In this document: one piece after another, positions 1 through 9,444 of the stretch
Layout of the letters: every line of letters begins with the position of its first letter
Numbering within the stretch: position 1 is the first letter of the stretch
Assembly (NCBI RefSeq): GCF_014650175.1
Contig: NZ_BMUL01000003.1
Span: 490,960 to 554,959 of the forward strand
Length of the DNA: 64,000 nucleotides
Source: Streptomyces termitum
Lineage (GTDB): Bacteria > Actinomycetota > Actinomycetes > Streptomycetales > Streptomycetaceae
Reading direction: 5' to 3'
Notes under the pieces: generated by a model
Told to the model about the DNA's origin: nothing
The model's database searches: none
Seen by the model: only the letters and a program-made list of their open reading frames with translations
Made by a program: the position numbers and the translations under genes

Positions 1-269
<269 letters not shown>

Positions 270-595
270 GCTCCCGCCACCCTCGTACGGCCCCCCGCGG
301 CTCACCCGTTCGACGCATACCAGATCGTGACGGGTGGCCCGGCCGCATTCGGGCAAGAGAGGGAGAGCGCTGCCCGCCGGGGCCCTCGGCGGCCTAGTCT
401 GGTGACCGTGCGTCCCGTCCCGCACAGCCGCGCGAGGGCTCTGCGCGGCCGTGCGCCCGGACGAACGGCCCGGCGCCCTGCGTCCCCGCCCCTTTCCGCC
501 GGCGGGGCGCACGACGGACGGCCGGACGCCACCACGGCCGCCTCGCCGCGGCCCATCGGACAGCGACGGCACCGCCGCCTGCGAGAGGGACGGGA
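270..595. other. Intergenic region upstream of the GGDEF-EAL gene
   Basis: No convincing gene is seen in these 326 bases. A TAGTCT hexamer at 395-400 resembles a Streptomyces -10 element, but no good -35 lies 16-18 bases upstream. A promoter for the downstream GGDEF-EAL gene is plausible but weakly supported. Confidence 0.35.
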
Positions 596-2707
596 ATGGA
601 ACCGACCGAGAGTGCAGCCCCGGTGCCACGGCCACGCGGCCGGGTGCTCCCCGGGGGCTTCACCGGCCTGCCGGCCGCCGTGGTGGGCACCGCCGCCGCC
701 GTGCTCGTCACCGCGCTCCAACGGGCCCTGGGCACCGGCCTCCCGCTCTTCCCCGGCGGCGTGACGGGCTGGTCCCTCGCCCTGCTCACCGGACTCATCG
801 TCGGCCACCTCGTCGCCCTCGGCCGCGAGCGCTGGTGGGGCGGCACCGGCTCCGGCGCCGCCCTCACCCTCGCCGTCCTCCTGCTGTACGGCTGGGTGCC
901 CGCCGGGCTCGTCTCGCTCACCGTCGTCGTCCTGGTCAGCGCCGCCCGCCGGCACCGCTGGCGGCAGGGCCTGCTGCACGGCTCCGCCGACATCCTCGGC
1001 GTCGCCGCCGCCGCCCTCGTCCTCGCCCTCTTCGGCGACGCCCCCACCGTCCACCAGCCCTGGCACCCCCTCGACTGGCGGATCGCCGACGTCCCGGAGA
1101 TCGTGCTCGCCGCCGCGGTCTACCTCCTCGCGACCCGGCTCCTGCTGTGGTACACGCTCTCCCCGCCCGGCCGCGGCCTGCCCACCGTCGCCCGCACCGC
1201 CCTCCTCCGCCAGGGCCTCGTCGCCGTCGCCCTCCTCGGCATCGCCCCGCTGATCTGCGTCGTCGCCGCCGCCTTCCCGGTCCTCCTGCCGCTCTTCGCG
1301 ATCCCCCTGATCGCCCTCGACTCCACCCTCTGGATCGCCCGCGCGCGGGCCGAGGAGCAGCTCCGCGACCCGCTCACCGGCCTCCCCAACCGCCAGTGGC
1401 TCCTGGAGCGCACCTGGACCGCCCTGGAGGACGCCGAGGGCGAGCGGGTCCGCACCGCCCTCGTCCTCATCGACCTGGACCGCTTCCGCGCGGTCAACGA
1501 CACCCTCGGCCACCTCGCCGGCGACCGGCTCCTCCTCCAGGTCGCCGAACGGCTCCGGCTCGCCCTCCCGCGCGGCGCCGAGGCCGCCCGGCTCGGCGGC
1601 GACGAGTTCGCCGTCCTGCTGCCCGCCGCCGACTCCACCACCAGCGCCCAGCGGGTCGCCCGCCACCTCGTCGCCGAACTCTCCTCCCCGCTCGACCTCG
1701 ACGGACTCACCCTCGTCCTGGAGGCCAGCGCGGGCGTCGCCGTCTTCCCCGAGCACGCCGCCGACGCCGAGGGCCTGCTGCGCCGCGCCGACGTCGCCAT
1801 GTACCAGGCCAAGCGGGACCGCACCGGCGTCGAGGTGTACGAGTCCAAGCGGGACTCCAACACCCCCGACCGGCTCGGCCTCCTCGGCGACCTGCGCCGC
1901 GCCCTCGACTCCGGCGAGGTCGAGCTCCACTACCAGCCCAAGGTCCGCTTCGACGGGCAGGTCGCCGGTCTCGAAGCGCTCGTCCGCTGGGTCCACCCGG
2001 AGCGCGGAAAGGTTCCGCCGGACGAGTTCATCGCCATCGCCGAGACCTCCGGCCTGATGCCGCACCTCACCGAGTACGTCCTGGAGACCGCCCTCGCCCA
2101 GGTCGCCCGCTGGCGCGCCCAGGGCCTGGAGGTCCCGGTCGCCGTCAACGTCTCGCCGCGCGACGTCCACACCCCCGGCTTCGCCGGCGCCGTCGCCGCC
2201 CGGCTCGCCCGCCACGGCGTCCCGGCCGGCTCCCTCCAGCTGGAGATAACGGAGCACGTCCTCCTGGAGGACCCCCAGCGCGCCGCCGACACCCTGAACG
2301 GCCTCACCGGCCACGGCGTCAAGATGTCCCTCGACGACTTCGGCACCGGCTACTCCTCCCTCGTCCACCTGCGCCGGCTCCCCGTCAGCGAACTGAAGAT
2401 CGACCGCTCCTTCGTGGCCCGGCTCGCCGTGGACACCGAGGACGCCGAGATCGTCCGCTGCACCGTGGACCTCGCCCACTCCCTCGGCCTGCTCGTCGTC
2501 GCCGAGGGCGTCGAGGACGACGAGACCTGGGAACGGCTGCGCGACCTGGGCTGCGACGCCGTCCAGGGCTGGCTGGTCTCGGCCGCCATGCCGCCCGCCG
2601 AGACCACCGCCTGGCTGCTCGCCCGCGGCGAGCACGGCTGGCGCCGGACCGCCGGGACCACCCCCGCCCTCGGCCTCGGACAGACCCCCGGACACGTCGT
2701 GCAGTGA
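596..2707 (+). CDS. rmdB: Membrane GGDEF-EAL protein, probable c-di-GMP phosphodiesterase (RmdB-like)
   Basis: 703 residues. The N-terminal ~240 residues hold several hydrophobic segments, followed by a GGDEF domain (GGDEF at residues 334-338) and an EAL domain (EAL at 460-462; later motif [10 protein letters not shown] and KIDRSF). Both signature motifs are intact. The RxxD inhibitory site that normally sits five residues before GGDEF is absent (PRGA there). The complete EAL domain and the position immediately upstream of gatC match what I recall for RmdB of Streptomyces, a c-di-GMP phosphodiesterase that affects development; the gene symbol rests on that recollection. The ATG at 596 follows a purine-rich GAGAGGGACGG. 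It is read alone, with a 131-base gap before gatC. Whether its GGDEF domain makes c-di-GMP or only binds GTP cannot be told from sequence. Confidence 0.85.
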   Translation: MEPTESAAPVPRPRGRVLPGGFTGLPAAVVGTAAAVLVTALQRALGTGLPLFPGGVTGWSLALLTGLIVGHLVALGRERWWGGTGSGAALTLAVLLLYGWVPAGLVSLTVVVLVSAARRHRWRQGLLHGSADILGVAAAALVLALFGDAPTVHQPWHPLDWRIADVPEIVLAAAVYLLATRLLLWYTLSPPGRGLPTVARTALLRQGLVAVALLGIAPLICVVAAAFPVLLPLFAIPLIALDSTLWIARARAEEQLRDPLTGLPNRQWLLERTWTALEDAEGERVRTALVLIDLDRFRAVNDTLGHLAGDRLLLQVAERLRLALPRGAEAARLGGDEFAVLLPAADSTTSAQRVARHLVAELSSPLDLDGLTLVLEASAGVAVFPEHAADAEGLLRRADVAMYQAKRDRTGVEVYESKRDSNTPDRLGLLGDLRRALDSGEVELHYQPKVRFDGQVAGLEALVRWVHPERGKVPPDEFIAIAETSGLMPHLTEYVLETALAQVARWRAQGLEVPVAVNVSPRDVHTPGFAGAVAARLARHGVPAGSLQLEITEHVLLEDPQRAADTLNGLTGHGVKMSLDDFGTGYSSLVHLRRLPVSELKIDRSFVARLAVDTEDAEIVRCTVDLAHSLGLLVVAEGVEDDETWERLRDLGCDAVQGWLVSAAMPPAETTAWLLARGEHGWRRTAGTTPALGLGQTPGHVVQ

Positions 2708-2838
2708 CCCCGGACGGGCCCTCCGGGGCCCGCCCGGGGTCCGCTCCGGGCCTTTCCGGGGCGGCCGTTTCACGGGCAGCGGCCCGGTCCCCATAGGATT
2801 GGGCCCACACCATCAGACTCACCCCAGAGGATCGCTGC

Positions 2839-3135
2839 ATGCCTGGCATCACGCGCGAGGAGGTCGCACACCTCGCTCGGCTGGCGCGTCTGGAACTCGC
2901 CGACGAGGAACTCGACCACTTCGCCGGTCAGCTCGACGACATCATCGGTGCGGTAGCCCGCGTCTCCGAGGTCGCCGAGCAGGACGTCCCGCCGACCTCC
3001 CACCCGCTGCCGCTGACGAACGTCATGCGCGCGGACGAGGTCCGTCCGTCGCTCACCCCCGAGCAGGCGCTCTCCGGCGCCCCCGCACAGGAACAGCAGC
3101 GTTTCAAGGTGCCGCAGATCCTGGGGGAGGACTGA
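2839..3135 (+). CDS. gatC: Asp-tRNA(Asn)/Glu-tRNA(Gln) amidotransferase subunit C
   Basis: 98 residues, the usual GatC length. It opens [20 protein letters not shown], the typical first helix of GatC, and carries the [14 protein letters not shown] helix and the C-terminal proline-rich segment ([11 protein letters not shown]) that wraps around GatA. GatC is the small linker subunit that stabilises GatA on GatB in the GatCAB complex, which converts misacylated Glu-tRNA(Gln) and Asp-tRNA(Asn) to the correct amide forms. The stop is 2 bases before gatA, so the two are surely cotranscribed. A TAGGAT hexamer at 2795-2800 could be a -10 element for the operon. Confidence 0.95.
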   Translation: MPGITREEVAHLARLARLELADEELDHFAGQLDDIIGAVARVSEVAEQDVPPTSHPLPLTNVMRADEVRPSLTPEQALSGAPAQEQQRFKVPQILGED

Positions 3136-3137
3136 CC

Positions 3138-4631
3138 ATGACGGACATCATCAAGCTCACCGCCGCCGAGATCGCCGCGCGGATCGCCTCCGGCGACCTC
3201 ACCGCGGTCGAGGTGACCGAGGCCCACCTGGCCCGCATCGACGCCGTGGACGAGAAGGTCCACGCCTTCCTGCACGTCGACCGCGAGGGCGCGCTCGCGC
3301 AGGCCCGCGCCGTCGACGAGAAGCGCGCCCGAGGCGAGAAGCTCGGCCCGCTGGCCGGCGTCCCGCTCGCCCTCAAGGACATCTTCACGACCCGGGGCGT
3401 GCCCACCACGGTCGGCTCGAAGATGCTGGAGGGCTGGATCCCGCCGTACGACGCGACGCTGGTCAAGCGCCTCAAGGCCGCCGACGTCGTCATCCTCGGC
3501 AAGACCAACATGGACGAGTTCGCCATGGGCTCCTCCACCGAGAACAGCGCCTACGGCCCCACCGGCAACCCCTGGGACCTGACCCGGATCCCCGGCGGCT
3601 CCGGCGGCGGCTCCTCGGCGGCGCTCGCGGCCTACCAGGCCCCGCTGGCCATCGGCACGGACACCGGCGGCTCCATCCGCCAGCCCGCCGCCGTTACCGG
3701 CACCGTCGGCGTCAAGCCCACCTACGGCGCGGTCTCCCGCTACGGCATGGTGGCCTTCTCCTCCTCCCTCGACCAGGGCGGCCCCTGTGCCCGCACGGTC
3801 CTGGACGCGGCCCTGCTGCACGAGGCGATCGCCGGCCACGACCCGCTCGACTCCACCTCGATCGACCTGCCGGTCCCGCCCGTGGTCGAGGCCGCGCGCA
3901 ACGGCTCGGTGGCCGGGATGCGGGTCGGCGTCGTCAAGCAGTTCCGCGGCGAGGGCTACCAGGCCGGCGTCATGCAGCGCTTCGACGAGTCCGTCGAGCT
4001 GCTGAAGGAGCTGGGCGCCGAGATCGTCGAGCTGGACTGCCCGACCTTCGACCTGGCCCTGTCGGCGTACTACCTGATCGCGCCGTCCGAGTGCTCGTCC
4101 AACCTGGCCCGCTTCGACGGCCTGCGCTACGGCCTGCGCGCCGGCGACGACGGCACCCGCTCCGCCGAGGACGTCACCGCCCTGACCCGCGAGGCCGGCT
4201 TCGGCCCCGAGGTGAAGCGCCGCATCATCCTCGGCACCTACGCGCTGAGCTCCGGCTACTACGACGCGTGGTTCGGCTCGGCCCAGAAGGTCCGCACCCT
4301 CATCACCCGCGAGTTCGAGAACGCCTTCGAGCAGGTCGACGTGATCGTCTCCCCGACGACGCCGACCACCGCCTTCCCGATCGGCGAGCGCGCCGACGAC
4401 CCGATGGCGATGTACCTCGCGGACCTGTGCACCATCCCGACCAACCTGGCCGGCAACGCCGCCATGTCGCTGCCCTGCGGCCTGGCGCCGGAGGACGGCC
4501 TCCCGGTCGGGCTGCAGATCATCGCCCCCGCCATGCAGGACGACCGGCTCTACAAGGTCGGTGCCGCCGTCGAGGCCGCCTTCGTGGAAAAGTGGGGTCA
4601 CCCGCTGATCGAGGAGGCTCCGTCGCTGTGA
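3138..4631 (+). CDS. gatA: Asp-tRNA(Asn)/Glu-tRNA(Gln) amidotransferase subunit A
   Basis: 497 residues. This is the amidase subunit, which hydrolyses glutamine and channels ammonia to GatB. The amidase-signature catalytic triad is visible: Lys80 in LALKDIF, the cis-serine Ser155 in the glycine/serine-rich loop [12 protein letters not shown], and nucleophile Ser179 in [10 protein letters not shown]. The ATG at 3138 was chosen because GGGGGAGG lies 10 bases upstream and it starts right after gatC; a longer in-frame reading back to 2799 overlaps gatC and is not credible. The stop overlaps the GTG of the next small gene by four bases (GTGA). Confidence 0.95.
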   Translation: MTDIIKLTAAEIAARIASGDLTAVEVTEAHLARIDAVDEKVHAFLHVDREGALAQARAVDEKRARGEKLGPLAGVPLALKDIFTTRGVPTTVGSKMLEGWIPPYDATLVKRLKAADVVILGKTNMDEFAMGSSTENSAYGPTGNPWDLTRIPGGSGGGSSAALAAYQAPLAIGTDTGGSIRQPAAVTGTVGVKPTYGAVSRYGMVAFSSSLDQGGPCARTVLDAALLHEAIAGHDPLDSTSIDLPVPPVVEAARNGSVAGMRVGVVKQFRGEGYQAGVMQRFDESVELLKELGAEIVELDCPTFDLALSAYYLIAPSECSSNLARFDGLRYGLRAGDDGTRSAEDVTALTREAGFGPEVKRRIILGTYALSSGYYDAWFGSAQKVRTLITREFENAFEQVDVIVSPTTPTTAFPIGERADDPMAMYLADLCTIPTNLAGNAAMSLPCGLAPEDGLPVGLQIIAPAMQDDRLYKVGAAVEAAFVEKWGHPLIEEAPSL

Positions 4632-4873
4632 GTACCAGTGCACTGCAGAAGGCCAAGGGCTTCAAGAAGTCCAGGACCGGCACGTACCTGTCCATGGGCA
4701 CCACCGCGTTCGGCGCCGTCGCCGTGACGAAGCAGATCAAGAAGGCCCGTGCCGAGCACGACACGCTGAAGCTCGTCGACGCCGTCGTGTCCGCCGCCGC
4801 CATCGTCACCGGCCTCGCGATCCTGTACCGCGAGCTGAAGCGCCTCGGCGACGACGACGTCCTGCTGGGCTGA
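4628..4873 (+). CDS. Small conserved membrane protein between gatA and gatB
   Basis: 81 residues starting at GTG 4628, which overlaps the gatA stop (GTGA). It has a lysine-rich N-terminus ([11 protein letters not shown]) and two hydrophobic stretches, around residues 20-35 ([14 protein letters not shown]) and 50-66 ([15 protein letters not shown]), so it is probably a small membrane protein. It ends 16 bases before gatB and sits inside the gatCAB operon. Function is unknown. From memory, Streptomyces gatCAB loci commonly carry a small ORF at this place. It could assist nearby translation rather than join the enzyme. Confidence 0.8.
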   Translation: MSTSALQKAKGFKKSRTGTYLSMGTTAFGAVAVTKQIKKARAEHDTLKLVDAVVSAAAIVTGLAILYRELKRLGDDDVLLG

Positions 4874-4889
4874 GAGGGAAAGTTCCACC

Positions 4890-6401
4890 GTGACTGTCAC
4901 TGAACTGCTGTCGTACGAGGCGGCACTGGCCTCGTACGACCCCGTCATGGGCCTGGAGGTCCATGTCGAGCTCGGCACGAAGACCAAGATGTTCTGCGGC
5001 TGCTCGACCGAGCTGGGCGCCGAGCCCAACGCGCAGACCTGCCCGACCTGTCTCGGCCTGCCCGGCGCCCTGCCGGTCGTCAACGAGATCGGCGTCGAGT
5101 CCGCCATCAAGATCGGCCTCGCGCTGCACTGCGAGATCGCCGAGTGGTGCCGCTTCGCCCGGAAGAACTACTTCTATCCGGACATGCCGAAGAACTTCCA
5201 GACCTCCCAGTACGACGAGCCGATCGCCTTCAACGGCTACCTGGACGTCCAGCTGGAGGACGGCGAGGTCTTCCGCGTGGAGATCGAGCGCGCCCACATG
5301 GAGGAGGACACCGGCAAGTCCACCCACATCGGTGGCGCGACCGGCCGCATCCACGGCGCCTCGCACTCGCTGCTCGACTACAACCGGGCCGGCATCCCGC
5401 TCATCGAGATCGTCACCAAGCCGATCGAGGGCGCGGGCGAGCGGGCCCCCGAGGTCGCCAAGGCGTACGTGGCCGAGCTGCGCGAGCTGATCCGCGCCCT
5501 GGGCGTCTCCGAGGCGCGCATGGACAAGGGCCAGATGCGCTGCGACGTCAACCTGTCGCTGCGGCCGAACGGCACCACGACCTTCGGCACCCGCTCGGAG
5601 ACGAAGAACGTCAACTCGCTGCGCTCCGTGGAGCGGGCGGCGCGCTTCGAGATCCAGCGGCACGCGGCGGTCCTGGAGTCCGGCGGCACGATCATCCAGG
5701 AGACCCGTCACTTCCACGAGGACGACGGCTCCACCACCTCCGGCCGCATCAAGGACAACGCCGAGGACTACCGCTACTTCCCGGAGCCGGACCTGGTCCC
5801 GGTCGCCCCGGCCCGCGCGTGGGTCGAGGAGCTGCGCGCGGGGCTGCCCGAGCTGCCCCGGGTGCGCCGCAACCGGCTGCGCGAGGAGTGGGGCGTCTCC
5901 GAGCAGGAGATGCAGTCCATCCTCAACGCGGGCGCGGTCGACGCGATCGTCGCCACCGTCGAGGCGGGCGCCGACGCGGCCTCCGCGCGCAAGTGGTGGA
6001 TGGGCGAGCTCGCCCGCAACGCCAACGAGAAGGGCGTCTCCCTGGAGGAGCTGCCCATCACGCCGGCGGACGTCGCCCGGGTCTCGGCCCTGGTGGCGGG
6101 CGGCGACCTCAACGACAAGCTGGCCCGCCAGGTCATCGAGGGCGTCCTCGCGGGCGAGGGCGCGCCGGACGAGGTCGTCGAGAAGCGCGGTCTGAAGGTC
6201 GTCTCCGACGACGGCGCGCTCGGCACGGCCGTCGACGAGGCCATCGCGGGCAACGCGGCCATCGCGGACAAGATCCGCGGCGGCAAGGTCGCGGCGGTCG
6301 GCGCGCTGGTCGGCGCGGTCATGAAGGCCACCCGTGGCCAGGCCGACGCGGCGAAGGTCAAGGACCTGATCCTGGAGAAGCTGGGCGTCAGCGAGGGCTG
6401 A
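4890..6401 (+). CDS. gatB: Asp-tRNA(Asn)/Glu-tRNA(Gln) amidotransferase subunit B
   Basis: 503 residues from GTG 4890, with GAGAGGGAAAG upstream. GatB binds the misacylated tRNA, phosphorylates the side chain and completes transamidation. Visible family features are [22 protein letters not shown] near the N-terminus, including the zinc-site cysteines (C-G-C and CPTCLGLPG), the [19 protein letters not shown] motif, and the C-terminal YqeY-like tail domain after about residue 400 ([16 protein letters not shown]). It is the last gene of the gatCAB operon and is followed directly by a strong hairpin. Confidence 0.96.
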   Translation: MTVTELLSYEAALASYDPVMGLEVHVELGTKTKMFCGCSTELGAEPNAQTCPTCLGLPGALPVVNEIGVESAIKIGLALHCEIAEWCRFARKNYFYPDMPKNFQTSQYDEPIAFNGYLDVQLEDGEVFRVEIERAHMEEDTGKSTHIGGATGRIHGASHSLLDYNRAGIPLIEIVTKPIEGAGERAPEVAKAYVAELRELIRALGVSEARMDKGQMRCDVNLSLRPNGTTTFGTRSETKNVNSLRSVERAARFEIQRHAAVLESGGTIIQETRHFHEDDGSTTSGRIKDNAEDYRYFPEPDLVPVAPARAWVEELRAGLPELPRVRRNRLREEWGVSEQEMQSILNAGAVDAIVATVEAGADAASARKWWMGELARNANEKGVSLEELPITPADVARVSALVAGGDLNDKLARQVIEGVLAGEGAPDEVVEKRGLKVVSDDGALGTAVDEAIAGNAAIADKIRGGKVAAVGALVGAVMKATRGQADAAKVKDLILEKLGVSEG

Positions 6402-6420
6402 TCCGCTTCCCGTACGCACC

Positions 6421-6466
6421 AAGGGGGTGGCCCCGCACCGGAGTTCCGGTGCGGGGCCACCCCCTT
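6421..6466. terminator. Bidirectional terminator between gatB and the kinase gene
   Basis: A perfect 22-bp inverted repeat (arms 6421-6442 and 6445-6466, loop GT) lies between the convergent gatB and kinase stops. Each arm begins or ends in a short A/T run, so it can serve both transcripts. Confidence 0.85.
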
Positions 6467-6483
6467 CGGCGGTGCCGGGCGGG

Positions 6484-8598
6484 TCAGCGCAGCAGCATCG
6501 GGGCGGCGATGACGCCGTTGCCGGAGTCGGTGCAGGTCGCCTCGACCTTGAGCCGCAGCCGCAGGGCGCCCTCGACCTTCAGGGAGGCGGCGATCGGCTT
6601 GCCGAGGTGCACGGTCTCGTTGAAGAGGGCGGGCTTGTCGTCGATGGAGACGACGATCCGCGCGGTCTCGATGCGGGAGCCGTCGTCGACGCCGGCCGTG
6701 AACCGGAAGGTCTTCCACTCCCGGTTGAGGTCGTACTCGACGTAGGCGCCGCCGTAGCAGTCGCCGATCAGGGCGGAGCCGTACTCCTTCGTGTTGATCT
6801 TGGAGCTGCCGATCTCGAAGTCGTCCGGGTCGCTGACGGAGGCGAGCGTGGTCAGGTCGGCCTCGGTGGCGTCCGGTACGGCGCCGGGGGCGACCGACGG
6901 GCTGCCGCTGGTGGCGGGATCGGTCGGTTCCTCCGATGCGGGCTCCGTGCCGGGCTCCTCCGTCGGCTGCTCGGTGGAGGGGTCGGCGGAGGGCTGCTCC
7001 GTGGTCGTGGGGGCGGTCGGGGTTCCGGAACCCGCGCCCTTGGCGCCCGCCTCCCCGGCGTCCTTCTTGGCGAGCAGCTGCACGCCGACCACCGCGAGGA
7101 CGGCGATCAGGAGGACCCCGGCGACGGAACCGGTCACGAGCCCCTTGCGGCCCTTGCGCGGCGCGGACGGCTGCGGCCCGGTCGGCGCGCCGACGGCCGC
7201 CGTGCCCGCCGTCGGATGCCCGTGGCCCGGGGCGCCGTACGCCTGGTCGCCGTAGGGCGGGTTCCCGTACGCGGGGGTGCCGTGGCCCGGGGTGCCGTAC
7301 GCGGGGACACCGGCGGTCGGCGGCCCGTACGGGCCCTGCCCCGCGTCGTACCCGCCCGCCGGGGTGACGGGCGCCCCGAAACCGGCCGGTGCCGGGGCGG
7401 CCGGTTCCGGCGCGGACGCGGCGACCGGCTCCGGCGCGGGAGCGGGCGGAGGCGTGGGCGCGGCGGTCGCCGTCGGGGGCTGGGCGGGCGGGGCCGGTAC
7501 GGCGTCCTGGGGCGGCGCGTCCTGCGGCGCGGTGTCCGGCGGCGCCACCGGCGGCGGCGGTACGGCCGGGGCCCCGGCGGGCGGCGGGGGCACGGCGTCC
7601 TGCGGCCCGGCCGGGGCGTCGGCGGGCAGCGGCGGCACCGCGGCCGGGGCGTCGGACGGCAGGGGCGGCACCGCGTCGCGCGGGCCCGCCGGGCGGGAGG
7701 TCGTCGTGGTGGAGACGACTCCGTGCCGGACCTCCTTCACCCACGCGGACAGCGACAGCGGCCGGCGGTCCGCGTCGGCCGCCGTGATCGCCAGCACCCG
7801 GCGGCGCTGCTCCTCCGGCAGCCCGGCGATCTGCGGCACCGCGCCGAGGGCGGCGGCGAGCTGCTCGGGGGCGGTCGGCGGGGACTGGCCGCTCAGCAGG
7901 AAGTAGGCGATGGCCCCGAAGGCGTACCGGTCGGTGGCCGGGGTCCGCTTCCCCTCGAAGATCTCCGGCGCCGCGTACCCCGGGGTGAACCACACCTCGG
8001 CGGTCTGGTGGTCGGCGGTCAGCTTGCTGAGGCCGAAGTCGACGAGGGTGGCCTGGCCGTGCTCGTCCACCATGACGTTGCCGGGGGAGAGGTCGCCGTG
8101 GACCACGATCCGGCCGGACGGGGTGGCCTTGCCGGAGTGCAGCCAGTCGAGGACGTCCGCCAGCTGCTCCAGCGTCCGCATCACCTCGCGCCGCTCGGCG
8201 GGCGTGGTCAGGGTCCGCTCGGCCCGCCAGTCGCGCAGGTCGAGCCCGTCGACGTGGTTCATGACGAGGACGAGCGCCCGGCCGGTGAGGGTGTCGGACT
8301 CGCCGGGCCGGTGGATGGGCGAGCCCTGGAAGTGCTCGCGCACCCCGACCACGCCCGGCCGGCTGACGAAGCGCAGCAGTTCCGCCTGCTCGTTCCACTT
8401 CCGGCTGACCCGCTCGAAGATCTCCGGCGTGATCGTCGTCTTGGAGTCGAGGACCTTCACGACGACCGGCTCGGTGCCGCCCGCGAGTTCGATCTCGGCG
8501 AGATAGAGGACCGCCTCCCCGCCGCGCCCGATCGAGCGGAGCAGCCGGTAGCGGTCCGGCGCGGAGTCCGGCCCGATGTGATGTGCAGTTCTGCTCAA
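6484..8598 (-). CDS. Transmembrane Ser/Thr protein kinase with extracellular domain
   Basis: 704 residues. The N-terminal ~270 residues are a protein kinase: glycine loop IGRGGEAVLY, ATP lysine K48 (VVVKVL), catalytic loop HGDLSPGN with Asp169 and Asn174 (HGD replaces the common HRD), and metal-binding DFG at 187-189. Next come a long Pro/Ala-rich linker with PxYGxPxYG-like repeats, one membrane helix (GVLLIAVLAVVGVQLL), a Thr/Glu/Pro-rich spacer and a ~130-residue extracellular domain without PASTA repeats. The start is TTG at 8598, with GTGGGGG just upstream. It diverges from three genes for a WXG-like protein, a large WXG-containing protein and a lipoprotein, which may be its functional partners. 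The ligand of the external domain is unknown. Confidence 0.88.
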   Translation of the reverse strand: MSRTAHHIGPDSAPDRYRLLRSIGRGGEAVLYLAEIELAGGTEPVVVKVLDSKTTITPEIFERVSRKWNEQAELLRFVSRPGVVGVREHFQGSPIHRPGESDTLTGRALVLVMNHVDGLDLRDWRAERTLTTPAERREVMRTLEQLADVLDWLHSGKATPSGRIVVHGDLSPGNVMVDEHGQATLVDFGLSKLTADHQTAEVWFTPGYAAPEIFEGKRTPATDRYAFGAIAYFLLSGQSPPTAPEQLAAALGAVPQIAGLPEEQRRRVLAITAADADRRPLSLSAWVKEVRHGVVSTTTTSRPAGPRDAVPPLPSDAPAAVPPLPADAPAGPQDAVPPPPAGAPAVPPPPVAPPDTAPQDAPPQDAVPAPPAQPPTATAAPTPPPAPAPEPVAASAPEPAAPAPAGFGAPVTPAGGYDAGQGPYGPPTAGVPAYGTPGHGTPAYGNPPYGDQAYGAPGHGHPTAGTAAVGAPTGPQPSAPRKGRKGLVTGSVAGVLLIAVLAVVGVQLLAKKDAGEAGAKGAGSGTPTAPTTTEQPSADPSTEQPTEEPGTEPASEEPTDPATSGSPSVAPGAVPDATEADLTTLASVSDPDDFEIGSSKINTKEYGSALIGDCYGGAYVEYDLNREWKTFRFTAGVDDGSRIETARIVVSIDDKPALFNETVHLGKPIAASLKVEGALRLRLKVEATCTDSGNGVIAAPMLLR

Positions 8599-8972
8599 TG
8601 TTCCCCCACGACACCCGAGTTGGCAGGGAATCAGCTTGCCGTTCGGGAAGAGCCGGGGTCAACCGAGACGGACGGCGGCCCCGCCCGCCGCGACGCGCCC
8701 GGCCCCGGGGGCGGCGGGCCGGGGCCGGGAGCTTCACAGATGCGCACATCGTGTGCAGGGCTCCCCGCTTGTGCCACCGGGGCCTTTCACGGGCGGGCGG
8801 GCGCGGGGGAGGATGCCGCCGGGGGCGGCGCGTGGCCGTATTGCTACGGTGAAGAGGCCCGGACCGCGACGGCGGCCGGGCGGCCGGCCGCGGGCCGCAC
8901 GGGGAGGGGACCCGCACCGGCCCGCACCGCCACCGCCCCGCCCCGCCGGAACCGGCCGAACGAGGGAGCAGG
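8599..8972. promoter_or_regulatory. Divergent intergenic region between kinase and WXG-like gene
   Basis: No gene is seen in these 374 bases. A near-perfect inverted repeat, TGCGCAC-atc-GTGTGCA at 8741-8757, could bind a dimeric regulator of both transcripts. A TACGGT at 8845-8850 is a possible -10 for the rightward genes, without a recognisable -35. Confidence 0.35.
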
Positions 8973-9395
8973 ATGTCCTGGGACGAGTGGGAGAGCCTCA
9001 AGGCGGAGGCGGCTCAGCGGCAGTCGACCCGGATGCGGTTGAACGGAGCCCCCGCCTCGCCCGGCGGCTCGGGCGACCTGGTCGTGAACGACGACGACCT
9101 CGGGGCGATCGGCCACGACGCGTACCTGCTGCACGGCCGGCTGTCCAAGGACGGCGACAAAGCCCGGCCGTCGACCTTCGACGCCTCGATCGCCCTCCTG
9201 AACGGCAACTTCGTCAGCGGGTCGGAGCTGCTCAAGGTGCACGACCGGTGGAACACCCAGCTGCGCACGCTCCTGGACGCCTGCGCGCGGATCTCCAACC
9301 ACCTCGACTACAGCAAGTCGACCCATGCCAAGGACGACGCGGACATCCAGGGCGAGCTCATGGCCGTGTCCAAGATCGACGAGCACTTCAAGTAA
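8973..9395 (+). CDS. Small WXG-like helical protein, possible type VII secretion substrate
   Basis: 140 residues, starting at ATG 8973 with GAGCAGG upstream. There is no signal peptide. The second half is predicted helical with heptad-like leucines (SGSELLKVHDRWNTQLRTLL) and a W near the hairpin position, loosely like WXG100/EsxA proteins, although a strict W-x-G is absent. It is followed after 49 bases by a large protein with a WXG motif, and shares a divergent promoter region with a membrane Ser/Thr kinase. A role in ESX-type secretion is inference only; I cannot place it in a named family with certainty. Confidence 0.6.
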   Translation: MSWDEWESLKAEAAQRQSTRMRLNGAPASPGGSGDLVVNDDDLGAIGHDAYLLHGRLSKDGDKARPSTFDASIALLNGNFVSGSELLKVHDRWNTQLRTLLDACARISNHLDYSKSTHAKDDADIQGELMAVSKIDEHFK

Positions 9396-9444
9396 GACGA
9401 AGCCTTCTGGACAGCGGTAGCGGTAGGACGTGGGGGGAAGCACG

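Noticed and set aside
302..2794. 830-residue open frame antisense to the GGDEF-EAL gene
   Set aside because: Long antisense frames are common in high-GC DNA; this one has low-complexity Gly/Glu/Ala composition, no motif, and the opposite strand encodes a clear GGDEF-EAL protein.
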